A stretch of DNA of 64,000 bases from Oceanidesulfovibrio marinus (GCF_013085545.1 NZ_CP039543.1:930001-994000); one strand, 5' to 3'; positions 17,165 through 25,135 are shown, counted from the first letter of the stretch. Notes: generated by a model from the sequence alone, not told the origin. A program made the numbers and translations.

Positions 17165-17938
17165 CTACTTTTCGCGTTCGGCTTTTTCCAAAGCGAACAG
17201 GATATCCATGTCGATCTTGCCGTTGCGATCCAGACCGGAGTCCTTCTGAAACTTTTTGACGGCGCCGACCGTCCGCTTGCCGGCTATCCCGTCGGCAGGA
17301 CCGGGATCATAGCCGAGCTGGGCGAGCTTCTTCTGGACCTCGGCCACAAGGGCCCTGCCTTCGAGCTCCTGTTTGGGGTGAACGACCACGACGATGGTCT
17401 TGATGTACTCCGGATCGGAAAGGCGCTGGTCTATGCCGGGATTGATGCGCCTGGCCGTGGCGTACCACCGCGCCGAGGCTTCGAAGTCCTGCACCTGCGG
17501 GAAGGCGGCATACAGCCGCCCGAGAGCCAGGGTGGCGGCCAGGTCGTTCTTGCGCGCCGCGCTGGTCAGATAGGAAACGGCTTTGTTGGTATCCACGGGA
17601 ACGCCCGTGGCTCCGCCCATGTACATGATGCCGAGGGTTCGTTCCGCAGGGGCGTAGCCCTGCCGAGCTGAGGCTTCCAGCCATGAGACGGCTTGTTGGG
17701 TGTTTTGCGGCACACCCGTGCCATCCAGATAGAGAGTGCCCAGGATGTACTGCGCCTCGGGATCGCCATAGCCTGCAGCTTTTTCATACATGGGGAGGGC
17801 CCGTTGCAGGTCCTCGTCCCCATAGTAGGCGCTGTTGGCCATGTCTCGATAGACAGTGCCTTGGATGTTTTTGCACGATGCACACGCCGCCGCGATTGCA
17901 AACACCAGAACAGTAACAACCAGACACCTGCGGATCAT
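17165..17938 (-). CDS. Sel1-repeat lipoprotein with C-terminal peptidoglycan-binding domain
   Basis: A 257-residue envelope protein. The signal peptide ends at AAAC or CASC (Cys19 or Cys22). Three Sel1-type repeats follow (GDPEAQYILGTLYLDGTGV; GYAPAERTLGIMYMGG; a degenerate third), a helical solenoid for protein contacts. The C-terminus (about residues 195-257) is a peptidoglycan-binding type 1 domain with VQKKLAQLGYDPGPADGIAGKRT and VKKFQKDSGL. It probably tethers a complex to the cell wall. The two coiled-coil lipoproteins downstream are likely partners. GGGGGG stands just before the ATG. Confidence 0.85.
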   Translation of the reverse strand: MIRRCLVVTVLVFAIAAACASCKNIQGTVYRDMANSAYYGDEDLQRALPMYEKAAGYGDPEAQYILGTLYLDGTGVPQNTQQAVSWLEASARQGYAPAERTLGIMYMGGATGVPVDTNKAVSYLTSAARKNDLAATLALGRLYAAFPQVQDFEASARWYATARRINPGIDQRLSDPEYIKTIVVVVHPKQELEGRALVAEVQKKLAQLGYDPGPADGIAGKRTVGAVKKFQKDSGLDRNGKIDMDILFALEKAEREK

Positions 17939-18237
17939 TGTCCCCCCCGCGTTGTCAGGTGTGTGTGGTGCGCCGCGTCTGCTTCAAGGAGCGACAGAAG
18001 CCGTGCAGCACAGAACGCCCCCACAGTGGTGTCCAGGCTATCCCACAGCCCTTCTTCCACGGCCAATGCGAGCAGCCCTGCTCCGGCCGGCATGACCGCC
18101 GACGGAAGCGGGATACCCGCAGCTTTGGGCACCGCCCTCTGCAACGTCTGGAGGGACGACGCCCCGCTGTCTCCCCGAAATCTGATCGTATTTTGTTGGG
18201 AATAGCAGCAGCCCCGGAACCGGGCAAGCAAAAACAT
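17935..18237 (-). CDS. Possible small protein upstream of and overlapping the Sel1 lipoprotein gene
   Basis: A frame of about 100 codons ends in TGA overlapping the ATG of the Sel1 gene (ATGA), as coupled genes do. It contains VMPAGAGLLALAVEEGLWDSL and AARLLSLLEADAAHH. I recognise no family, see no clear ribosome site at 18237, and the true start could be an internal Met. The stop-start overlap is the main argument. Confidence 0.3.
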   Translation of the reverse strand: MFLLARFRGCCYSQQNTIRFRGDSGASSLQTLQRAVPKAAGIPLPSAVMPAGAGLLALAVEEGLWDSLDTTVGAFCAARLLSLLEADAAHHTHLTTRGGQ

Positions 18238-18246
18238 GATGCAGGT

Positions 18247-18270
18247 TATACTATTACTACCTAATATAGT
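18247..18270. promoter_or_regulatory. AT-rich divergent promoter region with imperfect palindrome
   Basis: The segment around ACTATTACTACCTAATATAGT is an imperfect palindrome rich in -10-like hexamers (TATACT on plus, TATATT on minus), placed between the minus-strand lipoprotein genes and the plus-strand siroheme/heme genes. Confidence 0.35.
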
Positions 18271-18410
18271 GAAGAATCGGCAGGATAATGCGCGGAATTG
18301 TTTCACGTCACGGCATGCATATGGTCCGGCGTCTGCAATATCCCCTACCCGAAAATTCAGGTCGCCATTCCGGCCATTTGCCCCCGGCGTTTCATATGGT
18401 ATCAACGCCC

Positions 18411-19094
18411 ATGCGTTACTATCCCGCTTTTCTCGATCTCACACACGCACGTTGCCTGGTGGTGGGATACGGCGGCGTGGGCCGGCGCAAGCTGGCTACC
18501 CTCCTGGAGGCCTCGCCTGCCTCGGTGCTTGTGCTCGATCCCTCCGGCCGTGCAACCCATCCCGAGGACGCGCAGCGCTTGCTGGACGCCCCTCAAGTGG
18601 TGTATGCAAGCCGGTCGTTCGAGGAGCGTGATCTGGACGACGTGTTCCTCTGCACGGCGGCTACGCCGTCACTTGAGGAAAACGGCCGCATCGCCCGTCT
18701 CTGCCGTGATCGCGGCGTGCTCTGCAATGTGGCCGACGATCCCGACGCCGGCTCGTTCATCGTGCCGTCGCATGTGGAGCTCGAAGGATTGACCGTGGCG
18801 CTCTCCACCGGCGGACAGAGCCCGGCCCTGGCGCGGCGTCTGCGTCGCGATCTGGAGTCTTATCTTGCAGGGTACGGCGCGCTCTCCACGCTGCTGGGCC
18901 GCCTGCGGCCGCGCGTGCTGGCGCTGGGCATGGAAACACCGGTGAACACTGCGATATTCCGGGGGCTTGTGGAGTCCAATCTCAAGGACGCTCTGGCCGC
19001 CGCAGACCACGAGAAGGCGTGCGGCATATTGCGCGCACATCTGCCGGATGCCCTGCACCCGGTGCTGGAGGATCTTCTCCATGACCTTGTTTGA
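18411..19094 (+). CDS. Precorrin-2 dehydrogenase / sirohydrochlorin ferrochelatase (CysG N-domain/Met8-like)
   Basis: A 227-residue bifunctional enzyme that oxidises precorrin-2 with NAD+ and can insert iron to give siroheme. The start RYYPAFLDLTHARCLVVGYGGVGRRKLATLL is the NAD-binding signature; NVADDPDAGSFIVPSHVE and LTVALSTGGQSPALARRLRRDLE are classic SirC/Met8 motifs. It lacks the CysG methyltransferase domain. Siroheme is required by dissimilatory sulfite reductase, and sirohydrochlorin-derived heme synthesis is known in Desulfovibrio. ATG 18411 fits the family; 18396 is possible. It overlaps the next gene by 14 bases. Confidence 0.92.
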   Translation: MRYYPAFLDLTHARCLVVGYGGVGRRKLATLLEASPASVLVLDPSGRATHPEDAQRLLDAPQVVYASRSFEERDLDDVFLCTAATPSLEENGRIARLCRDRGVLCNVADDPDAGSFIVPSHVELEGLTVALSTGGQSPALARRLRRDLESYLAGYGALSTLLGRLRPRVLALGMETPVNTAIFRGLVESNLKDALAAADHEKACGILRAHLPDALHPVLEDLLHDLV

Positions 19095-19947
19095 TCTCGT
19101 CTACTTCACCATCCTTGCGCTCTACGTGCTGGGCACGCTGTTCTACATGGCCGGCGCGTTCAGCCACAGGGTGCAGCTCAAGCGGCTCGCCGGGTTCATC
19201 GCCGGAGCCGGCCTGTTGCTGCACACGCTCATTCTCATCCACTTCCTGGCGGCCACGAGCATCAGCAGCCTCTCGGTGGGCTACTTCATCAAGCTCTTCT
19301 CGTGGTGCCTGGTGGCCATCTTCTTCATCCTCTGGTGGCGCTTCAAGCTGGAGTTCCTGGCGCTCATCGCTTCGCCCATCGCCATTCTGTTGTTCATCTT
19401 CTCCTTTACGCACAAGACGGCGGCCAAAATGCCGCCCCACTTGGCCGGTCCGTTCTTCGGCCTGCACATCGGCACGCTTTTCGGCAGCATGGCGCTGCTG
19501 GCCATGGCCTTTGCCGCGGGCATCATCTTTCTCAGGCTGGAGAAGAAGATCAAAGGCAAGGCCCGGCTGTCGGAGATGGACCGCGAGATGCCGGCGCTCT
19601 CCACATTCGACCGGGTCAACTACTGGGCCGTGGTCGTGGGCTTTCCGCTCTACACCATCGGCATGCTCGCCGGCTTTGTCTTTGCCAAGCTCTCCTGGGG
19701 CCAGGTGCTCACGGGCGACCCCAAGGAGATCGTCTCCATCGTGGTCTGGCTGCTGTTCGCCGTGCTCTTCCACAACAGGCTGGCCCGCGGCTGGTGGGGC
19801 CGCCGCCCGGCGGTCTGGGCCATCGGCATCTTCACCCTGGCCATCGGCTCCATGATCGTGATCAACTTTTTCGTGCCCTCGCACCATAGCTTCCGGCCCA
19901 TTCCTTCGGTGGAAAAACCCGCACTGACCGCTCCAACGAATCCATGA
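19081..19947 (+). CDS. HemX/CcsA-like cytochrome c assembly membrane protein
   Basis: A 288-residue protein with about eight membrane helices of the CcmC/CcsA/HemX superfamily. The place where heme handlers carry WGxxWxWDPKE reads LSWGQVLTGDPKEIVS, so the tryptophan-rich part is degraded while DPKE remains. Conserved histidines are present (LHTLILIHF, FFGLHIGTLFG). Its position directly before hemA, overlapping it by four bases, matches hemX of the Bacillus hem operon, where it affects glutamyl-tRNA reductase level. A true cytochrome c ligase role is less likely. Confidence 0.8.
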   Translation: MTLFDLVYFTILALYVLGTLFYMAGAFSHRVQLKRLAGFIAGAGLLLHTLILIHFLAATSISSLSVGYFIKLFSWCLVAIFFILWWRFKLEFLALIASPIAILLFIFSFTHKTAAKMPPHLAGPFFGLHIGTLFGSMALLAMAFAAGIIFLRLEKKIKGKARLSEMDREMPALSTFDRVNYWAVVVGFPLYTIGMLAGFVFAKLSWGQVLTGDPKEIVSIVVWLLFAVLFHNRLARGWWGRRPAVWAIGIFTLAIGSMIVINFFVPSHHSFRPIPSVEKPALTAPTNP

Positions 19948-21386
19948 CGATGAACAAATCTCTGTGTCTCATTGGCCTCAACCACACCACGGCCGGTGTC
20001 GAGGTCCGCGAAGCGTTCGGTCTGGCAGACTGCCTGCCCGGGCGGCTCCTTGATACGGAATCGACGACCCGCCCCGAGGAATCGCAGCAGATCATCCCCC
20101 TGGGCGGCGCGGTCGAGGAGCTCGCCATCCTCTCCACCTGCAATCGCGTGGAGATCGTGGCCGTGGGCGACAAGAAAAGCCTGCGCCAGGAGGTGCTCTC
20201 CCGCTGGGCCGCGGCGCGCAACGCCTGCGTCAAGGATCTGGAGCCCTACGTGTACATCCACGAGGACCTGGAAGCCGTGCGCCATCTCTTCCGCGTGGCC
20301 TGCGCCCTGGACTCCATGGTGCTGGGCGAACCGCAGATCCTGGGCCAGCTCAAGGACGCCTACCGCACCGCGATCAAGGCCGGCACCACCAAGGTCATTC
20401 TCAACCGCCTGTACCACAAGGCGTTTTCCGTGGCCAAACGGGTGCGCACCGAGACGGCCGTGGGCTCCGCCGCGGTCTCCATCAGCTATGCGGCAGTGGA
20501 GCTGGCCAAGCGCATTTTCGGCGACATGTCCCGGCAGAAGGCCATGCTCATCGGCGCTGGCGAAATGGCCGAGCTGGCCGCACAGCACCTGGTCACGTCC
20601 GGCATCCAGGAAATCTTCGTTGCCAACCGCACCTTCGAGCGCGCGCGTGAGCTGGCCAAGCAGTTCGAGGGGCGCCCCATCCCCTTTGAGACGCTCTTCG
20701 ACCGCCTGCACGAGGTGGACATCGTCATCAGCTCCACGGGCTCGCCCACGGCCGTCATCCGCGCCAAGGACGTCAAGGCCGTGCTCAAAAAGCGGCGCAA
20801 CCGGCCCATGTTCTTCATCGACATCGCCGTGCCGCGGGACATCGACCCGGACGTGAACACGCTGGACTCGGTCTTCCTCTACGACATCGACGACCTCAAG
20901 GAGGTCGTGGAGGAAAATCTGGCCCAGCGTAAGGAAGAGGCTGCCAAGGCCACGGCAATCGTCTATGATGAGGCCGAAGCCTTTGCCCAGTGGCTCAAGT
21001 CCTTGGAGCTGCAGCCTACTATCGTGGACCTGCTGGACCAGAACCACGCCATTGCACGCAAGGAGCTGGCAAAGACCGAGAAGCGCCTTGTCCAGATTCT
21101 TGGGCACGATGTGGACCCGCAGATGCACGACGCTCTGGAAACGCTGGTGGATTCCGTGGTCAAGAAGATGCTCCACGAGCCCATTGTCTTCCTCAAGCGC
21201 CGCTCGGCCGAGGAGGAGTCCGCCAAGCGCTACATCGACACCATGCGCCGGATGTTCAATCTCGACGCCGACGAGATCCCTCCGGACGCCCACGCCGATC
21301 GCCGCGGTCTGGTCAGGCAGGACGACAACGGCAGTGATTTTAACGGAACCGACAATGATATCGACGAGATGAACAACGGGGAATAA
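19944..21386 (+). CDS. hemA: Glutamyl-tRNA reductase
   Basis: HemA reduces glutamyl-tRNA to glutamate-1-semialdehyde, the first committed step of tetrapyrrole synthesis. The 480-residue protein shows CLIGLNHTTAGVEVREAF, the catalytic Cys in ILSTCNRVEIV, HLFRVACALDSMVLGEPQILGQLK, the NADPH site MLIGAGEMAELAAQHL and FFIDIAVPRDIDP. A charged C-terminal tail of about 40 residues extends past the dimerisation domain. It starts at ATGA overlapping the HemX-like gene, completing a siroheme/heme operon. Confidence 0.96.
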   Translation: MTMNKSLCLIGLNHTTAGVEVREAFGLADCLPGRLLDTESTTRPEESQQIIPLGGAVEELAILSTCNRVEIVAVGDKKSLRQEVLSRWAAARNACVKDLEPYVYIHEDLEAVRHLFRVACALDSMVLGEPQILGQLKDAYRTAIKAGTTKVILNRLYHKAFSVAKRVRTETAVGSAAVSISYAAVELAKRIFGDMSRQKAMLIGAGEMAELAAQHLVTSGIQEIFVANRTFERARELAKQFEGRPIPFETLFDRLHEVDIVISSTGSPTAVIRAKDVKAVLKKRRNRPMFFIDIAVPRDIDPDVNTLDSVFLYDIDDLKEVVEENLAQRKEEAAKATAIVYDEAEAFAQWLKSLELQPTIVDLLDQNHAIARKELAKTEKRLVQILGHDVDPQMHDALETLVDSVVKKMLHEPIVFLKRRSAEEESAKRYIDTMRRMFNLDADEIPPDAHADRRGLVRQDDNGSDFNGTDNDIDEMNNGE

Positions 21387-21389
21387 CGA

Positions 21390-21725
21390 ATGCGCAGCTA
21401 CATGATAGAGGAACTGAGCCCCGAGAGCATCGAACGCATCGGCAAGAAACTTGATGACCTGAGGCTGACCGGCGCCATCGAGGGCATCTGGTGGCTGCCC
21501 ATTGCCGATGAGCACCTGACCGACGAGCAGAAGGAGCACGCCGAGAGCTGCGGCCCCCACTGCGTGGCCATCGAGATGGACGACGACCATCTGAAGATGG
21601 AGCTCCTGGTGCGCTGCCGCCGGGTCATGCGCTGCTCCTGCATTGCCTACGCCACGCCCGAACAACGCGCCTTTGCCATCGACTGGCTCGACGACCTCCT
21701 CAAGTCGCTGGACATCTCGGTCTAG
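21390..21725 (+). CDS. Conserved-looking hypothetical protein with Cys pairs
   Basis: A 111-residue acidic protein following hemA by three bases, with GGGGA before its ATG. No family recognised. It has WWLPIADEHLTDEQKEHAE, a CGPHC motif and a second RCRRVMRCSC cluster, which together could bind a metal, and an LDDLLKSLDISV helix at the end. Given its place between hemA and tilS it is probably a cytosolic protein expressed with the heme operon. Confidence 0.7.
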   Translation: MRSYMIEELSPESIERIGKKLDDLRLTGAIEGIWWLPIADEHLTDEQKEHAESCGPHCVAIEMDDDHLKMELLVRCRRVMRCSCIAYATPEQRAFAIDWLDDLLKSLDISV

Positions 21726-21738
21726 CGCCCCACCCGAT

Positions 21739-22779
21739 ATGGCCACGCCGCTCCGACTCCAGGACCTCGAACCGCGCATGGCCAAGCTCTGCCTCGCTGT
21801 GGAGGAGTTTGCGCGCGAGCCCTTTGGCTCGCCGCTGCCCCTGCCCCCGCTGCAGGAGGGCACCCTGCTTCTGGCCCTGTCCGGCGGTGTGGACTCCACG
21901 GCCCTGGCCGTGATCTTCACCTGCCTTGCGCCGCGGTTGGAGGTGGCGCTCTACGCCGCCCACCTGGATCACGGCCTGCGTGAGGACTCCGCCGAGGACG
22001 CCGCCCACGTGGTGGAGCTGTGCAACAAGCTGGACATCCCCCTGACCAGTGAGCGGCGCGATGTTGCCGCCCTGGCCGCCGAGCGCGGTATCGGGCTGGA
22101 GGAAGCCGGCCGCGAGGCCCGCGCCGATCTCATGGAGCGCGTACGCGCGGCGCACCCTATCGACATTGTTCTGCAGGGCCACCAGCTGGACGAACTGGCC
22201 GAGGACATGCTCATGCGACTCATCCGCGGCACGGGCTGGCCTGCCCTGGCCGGCATGGAGGCGTGGGACCCGCAACGCGCTCTGCTGCGTCCCCTGCTGC
22301 TCACATCCAAAAGCGAGCTCCAGGAGCTGGTCCGCTCTGTTGGGATCACCTGGCGCGAGGACGCCTCCAACAAGGACCCCGCCTACATGCGCAACCGCGT
22401 GCGCCTGGACATCCTGCCGCGAATCGCCGCCGAGAACCCGAACTTTACCGAGACGGCCGCCGGGCTCTGGAAGCTGGCCCGGCTGGATGCGTCCTACTGG
22501 AAAGAGCGCGCGGCTTCCATCCCTATACATCGGAATTCCGAGGGCGTTTCCGTAGAAACGGCGCCTCTGCGCGCTGCCCCCATGGCGCTCCGGCTGCGGG
22601 TGCTCAAAAGCGCGGTGGAAACCGCAGGCGTCGGCCAGCCCCTGCTCGAATCCCTCCTGAACCTCGACCGCGCCGTGATGGAAAAACGCACCGGCGCCGT
22701 GATTCAACTGCCAGGTTCCAAAGCAGCGCGTGTGGGAAGAAACGCGGTCCGCATAGCTCGTTCGAAAATGAGTCGTTGA
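21739..22779 (+). CDS. tilS: tRNA(Ile)-lysidine synthase TilS
   Basis: TilS converts C34 of the CAT-anticodon tRNA-Ile to lysidine, changing its identity from Met to Ile. The PP-loop LLLALSGGVDSTALAV binds ATP; AAHLDHGLREDS, GHQLDELAEDMLMRLIRG and WREDASNKDPAYMRNRVRLDILP are family motifs. At 346 residues it is between the minimal and full-length forms, with a reduced C-terminal domain. The ATG at 21739 begins 13 bases after the preceding gene. Confidence 0.95.
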   Translation: MATPLRLQDLEPRMAKLCLAVEEFAREPFGSPLPLPPLQEGTLLLALSGGVDSTALAVIFTCLAPRLEVALYAAHLDHGLREDSAEDAAHVVELCNKLDIPLTSERRDVAALAAERGIGLEEAGREARADLMERVRAAHPIDIVLQGHQLDELAEDMLMRLIRGTGWPALAGMEAWDPQRALLRPLLLTSKSELQELVRSVGITWREDASNKDPAYMRNRVRLDILPRIAAENPNFTETAAGLWKLARLDASYWKERAASIPIHRNSEGVSVETAPLRAAPMALRLRVLKSAVETAGVGQPLLESLLNLDRAVMEKRTGAVIQLPGSKAARVGRNAVRIARSKMSR

Positions 22780-22839
22780 CAGGCGTGTGGCTGGGTTGTA
22801 TCCAGCTTGTGAAAATTTCAACATGAAGGAGCGTGCTTC

Positions 22840-23511
22840 GTGAATATCCTGATTTTCGGACCCAACGGCAGCGGTAAGGGCACCCAGGGCAACCTGGTGA
22901 AGGACAAGTTCAATCTCGCTCACATCGAGTCCGGCGGTATCTTCCGCGAGCACATCGGCGGCGGCACCGAGCTCGGCAAGAAGGCCAAGGCTTTCATCGA
23001 TAAGGGCGAGCTCGTTCCTGACGATATCACCATCCCCATGGTCCTTGAGACCCTGGAGACCACCGGCAAGGACGGCTGGCTGCTGGACGGCTTCCCCCGC
23101 AACATGGTGCAGGCTCAGAAGCTGTGGGATGCGCTGCAGGAAAAGGGCATGAAGCTCGATTACGTCATCGAGATCCTGCTGCCCCGCGAAGTCGCCAAGA
23201 ACCGCATCATGGGTCGCCGCCTCTGCGAGAACAATCCGAACCACCCGAACAACATCTTCATCGACGCCATCAAGCCCGACGGCGACAATTGCCGCGTGTG
23301 CGGCGGCGCTCTGAAGACCCGCGCCGACGATCAGGACGAAGAAGCCATCAACAAGCGCCACGATATCTACTACAACACCGAGGACGGCACCCTGGCCGCC
23401 GCGTACTTCTACAAGGATCTGGCCGCCAAAGGCGAGACCAAGTACGTTGAGCTGGATGGCGAGCGCACCATCGACGAAATCAAGGAAACCCTGCTTTCCA
23501 AAGTTCAGTAG
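22840..23511 (+). CDS. adk: Adenylate kinase with metal-binding LID
   Basis: A 223-residue enzyme catalysing ATP + AMP to 2 ADP. FGPNGSGKGTQGNL is the P-loop and LLDGFPRNMVQAQ the AMP site. The LID has Cys129, His135, Cys151 and Cys154 (RRLCENNPNH, then CRVC), the spacing and numbering described for the Co/Zn/Fe-binding adenylate kinase of Desulfovibrio gigas. The start is a GTG eight bases after AAGGAG; no nearby ATG fits. A clear terminator follows. Confidence 0.97.
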   Translation: MNILIFGPNGSGKGTQGNLVKDKFNLAHIESGGIFREHIGGGTELGKKAKAFIDKGELVPDDITIPMVLETLETTGKDGWLLDGFPRNMVQAQKLWDALQEKGMKLDYVIEILLPREVAKNRIMGRRLCENNPNHPNNIFIDAIKPDGDNCRVCGGALKTRADDQDEEAINKRHDIYYNTEDGTLAAAYFYKDLAAKGETKYVELDGERTIDEIKETLLSKVQ

Positions 23512-23577
23512 CAGCCGCACCGCGGGCGTGGAGCCTGCATCGCGGCGCCGTGCGATTGTCCCATCGCGCTACTTTGA

Positions 23578-23613
23578 AAAGGCCCGACACGGTTCACCGT
23601 ATCGGGCCTTTTC
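23578..23613 (+). terminator. Terminator after adk
   Basis: AAAGGCCCGATAC-type arms (AAAGGCCCGA...TCGGGCCTTTT) pair around a nested CGGTTCACCG stem-loop. An A run upstream means it could also end transcripts of the opposite-strand nikL-like gene. Confidence 0.85.
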
Positions 23614-23751
23614 CTTTTCCCCCTGGCAGGGATGTGCGCATCGCGGACGTGCGGCAGCAGATGCGACTTCTTCATGATTCCCCCGAGTCTGAAAGCCCAC
23701 ACGGCTTCCGGAACAGCGGACGAATCCTGATTTTACAATCCATTGTACGCG

Positions 23752-24318
23752 TCAGGCGCGGCGCCTCCTGACATAAGACAACACCAAAAATATGTTGAGG
23801 ATGATGGATACTCCCAGGGTCACGCCCATCCAGCGCGGCGCTGCGGCCACCGCCGTCTGTGTGGTGGAGGCGGTCGCCATCTCCGCGCCCGTACCTGCCC
23901 CCTTTTCCGCGCCCTGAACCGCTTCAGTCCCAGCCGGGCTTCCGCCCTCCTCCACGTCCACCGTGGTTTCGGCGCGGTGTCCCATGCCGTCGTTCACCAC
24001 GATACGCCATGCTCCGTGACTATCCGGCAGAAAGGCGAACCGGCCCTGGTTGTCCGCATAGCCGTCCTGGAATGCGACGTCGTCCTTCCCCGGCGCATAG
24101 ACGGCGACCTCGGCATAGGCCATGGGCTCGCCGGTGGAGTACTTGGCGAACGCCACCACGATATCGTCGCCCATCAGCCGGGTCGTCATGGTCACGCCGT
24201 GGGCCTGGGCTCTGCCTGTCGTGCAGAGGACAAGCAGCGCCACGGCAAGGACCAGGCCGGGAGCGCTGCTCGAATCACGCTCCCGGCGTCCGGTCTGTGC
24301 GACACCCATCCGGGCCAT
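23752..24318 (-). CDS. NikL-like periplasmic nickel-uptake accessory protein
   Basis: A 188-residue exported protein. After a signal segment ending GRAQA the mature chain starts HGVTMTTRL, continues as a beta-sandwich (YSTGEPMAYAEVAVYAPG; YADNQGRFAFLPDSHGAWRIVVNDGMGHR), then an Ala/Gly/Thr linker and a C-terminal membrane helix (VTLGVSIILNIFLVLSYV) with an RRRR stop-transfer end. This resembles NikL, found with NikK beside NikMNQO-type nickel ECF transporters; none of those is present here. It directly abuts the DUF4198 gene with no spacer. Nickel would serve hydrogenases. The assignment is by domain layout. Confidence 0.65.
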   Translation of the reverse strand: MARMGVAQTGRRERDSSSAPGLVLAVALLVLCTTGRAQAHGVTMTTRLMGDDIVVAFAKYSTGEPMAYAEVAVYAPGKDDVAFQDGYADNQGRFAFLPDSHGAWRIVVNDGMGHRAETTVDVEEGGSPAGTEAVQGAEKGAGTGAEMATASTTQTAVAAAPRWMGVTLGVSIILNIFLVLSYVRRRRA

Positions 24319-25092
24319 CTAGCGATCCGCCACCGGGAAGGCGAGCGTGGAGCGCATGATGTGTTTCTCGTAATCCTTGCCCTCCACCGCGACGGCGTAC
24401 TGCACACGCACCATCCAGAAGCCGGGCGCGCTGACCTTGATCACAGCCTCGCCCTCACCATACGGCTCCGTGTAGTAGGCGTAGGAGTTCTCGGCATCGG
24501 AAAAGCCGTCGTAGGTGGCGGTCACGGCGTCCGGCGAAACCGGCTTGCCGTCAAACAGAATCTGCACGCGGAAGGAATCGCCGGGCTTGAGGGTCAGTGG
24601 ATTGTCCAGAGGCATGATCTCCAACGCGTCGCCCACGGGCTTGTCCCAGCCGTCAGTCTTGCCCTCCACGGGCAGCAGCGTCTTGCTGAACTTCTCGTAC
24701 ATCCGCGCCTCCACCACGTTGTCCAGCTCGCCGCGGCCGCCGCGCTTCATGCCCTTGGTAGTCAGCGACCAGACCTCGCCCTTGCGATGGCCGCGCAGAA
24801 CGGCCGCAGCGCCGCCTTCCAGAGTCACGGCGCCGTCAAATGTTCCGAACACGTCGTTACCGGTAAGCGGCACGTCCTTGCCAAGATAGCTGGCCGCCAC
24901 GAGGTCCGGGTTCTCCAGCTCGGCGCTCTTCATGAAGACATGGGAGGAAACAATGCGGAACGGCAGCTTCTGCTCGGCCTTGTAGGCATGCCACTGCTGG
25001 GGCACGAGAATGAACTCGTGGGCGGAAGCCGGCACAGCGAACAGGAGTGTGAGCAGGATAAAAGCAAGAATGCAAGACGTGCGTGCGAACAT
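24319..25092 (-). CDS. DUF4198 (NikK-like) periplasmic protein
   Basis: A 257-residue secreted protein: signal peptide ending VPASA, mature start HEFILVPQQWHAY, then beta-rich DUF4198 sequence including LEIMPLDNPLTLKPGDSFRVQILFDGKPV and FWMVRVQYAV. DUF4198 proteins (NikK) accompany nickel/cobalt ECF transporters and are thought to bind metal in the periplasm. It is cotranscribed with the NikL-like gene. The mature N-terminal histidine is notable. The promoter region holds a GTAAC/GTTAC inverted repeat. Confidence 0.75.
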   Translation of the reverse strand: MFARTSCILAFILLTLLFAVPASAHEFILVPQQWHAYKAEQKLPFRIVSSHVFMKSAELENPDLVAASYLGKDVPLTGNDVFGTFDGAVTLEGGAAAVLRGHRKGEVWSLTTKGMKRGGRGELDNVVEARMYEKFSKTLLPVEGKTDGWDKPVGDALEIMPLDNPLTLKPGDSFRVQILFDGKPVSPDAVTATYDGFSDAENSYAYYTEPYGEGEAVIKVSAPGFWMVRVQYAVAVEGKDYEKHIMRSTLAFPVADR

Positions 25093-25108
25093 GTATTTTC
25101 TCCTATTT

Positions 25109-25135
25109 GTGTAACGAATGTTTATTTCGTGTTAC
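25109..25135. promoter_or_regulatory. Candidate operator upstream of the NikK-like gene
   Basis: GTAAC (25111-25115) and GTTAC (25131-25135) form an inverted repeat within GTGTAAC...GTGTTAC, 17 bases before the ATG. The half-sites resemble GTGTTAC/GTAACAC sites reported for Desulfovibrio NikR, but orientation and spacing are not exact, so the regulator is uncertain. Confidence 0.35.

Noticed and set aside
17935-18405. A 156-codon minus-strand gene reaching to 18405
   Set aside because: The first 56 codons run through the divergent promoter region up to the start of the precorrin-2 dehydrogenase gene; only the shorter part ending at the Sel1 start is kept, at low confidence.
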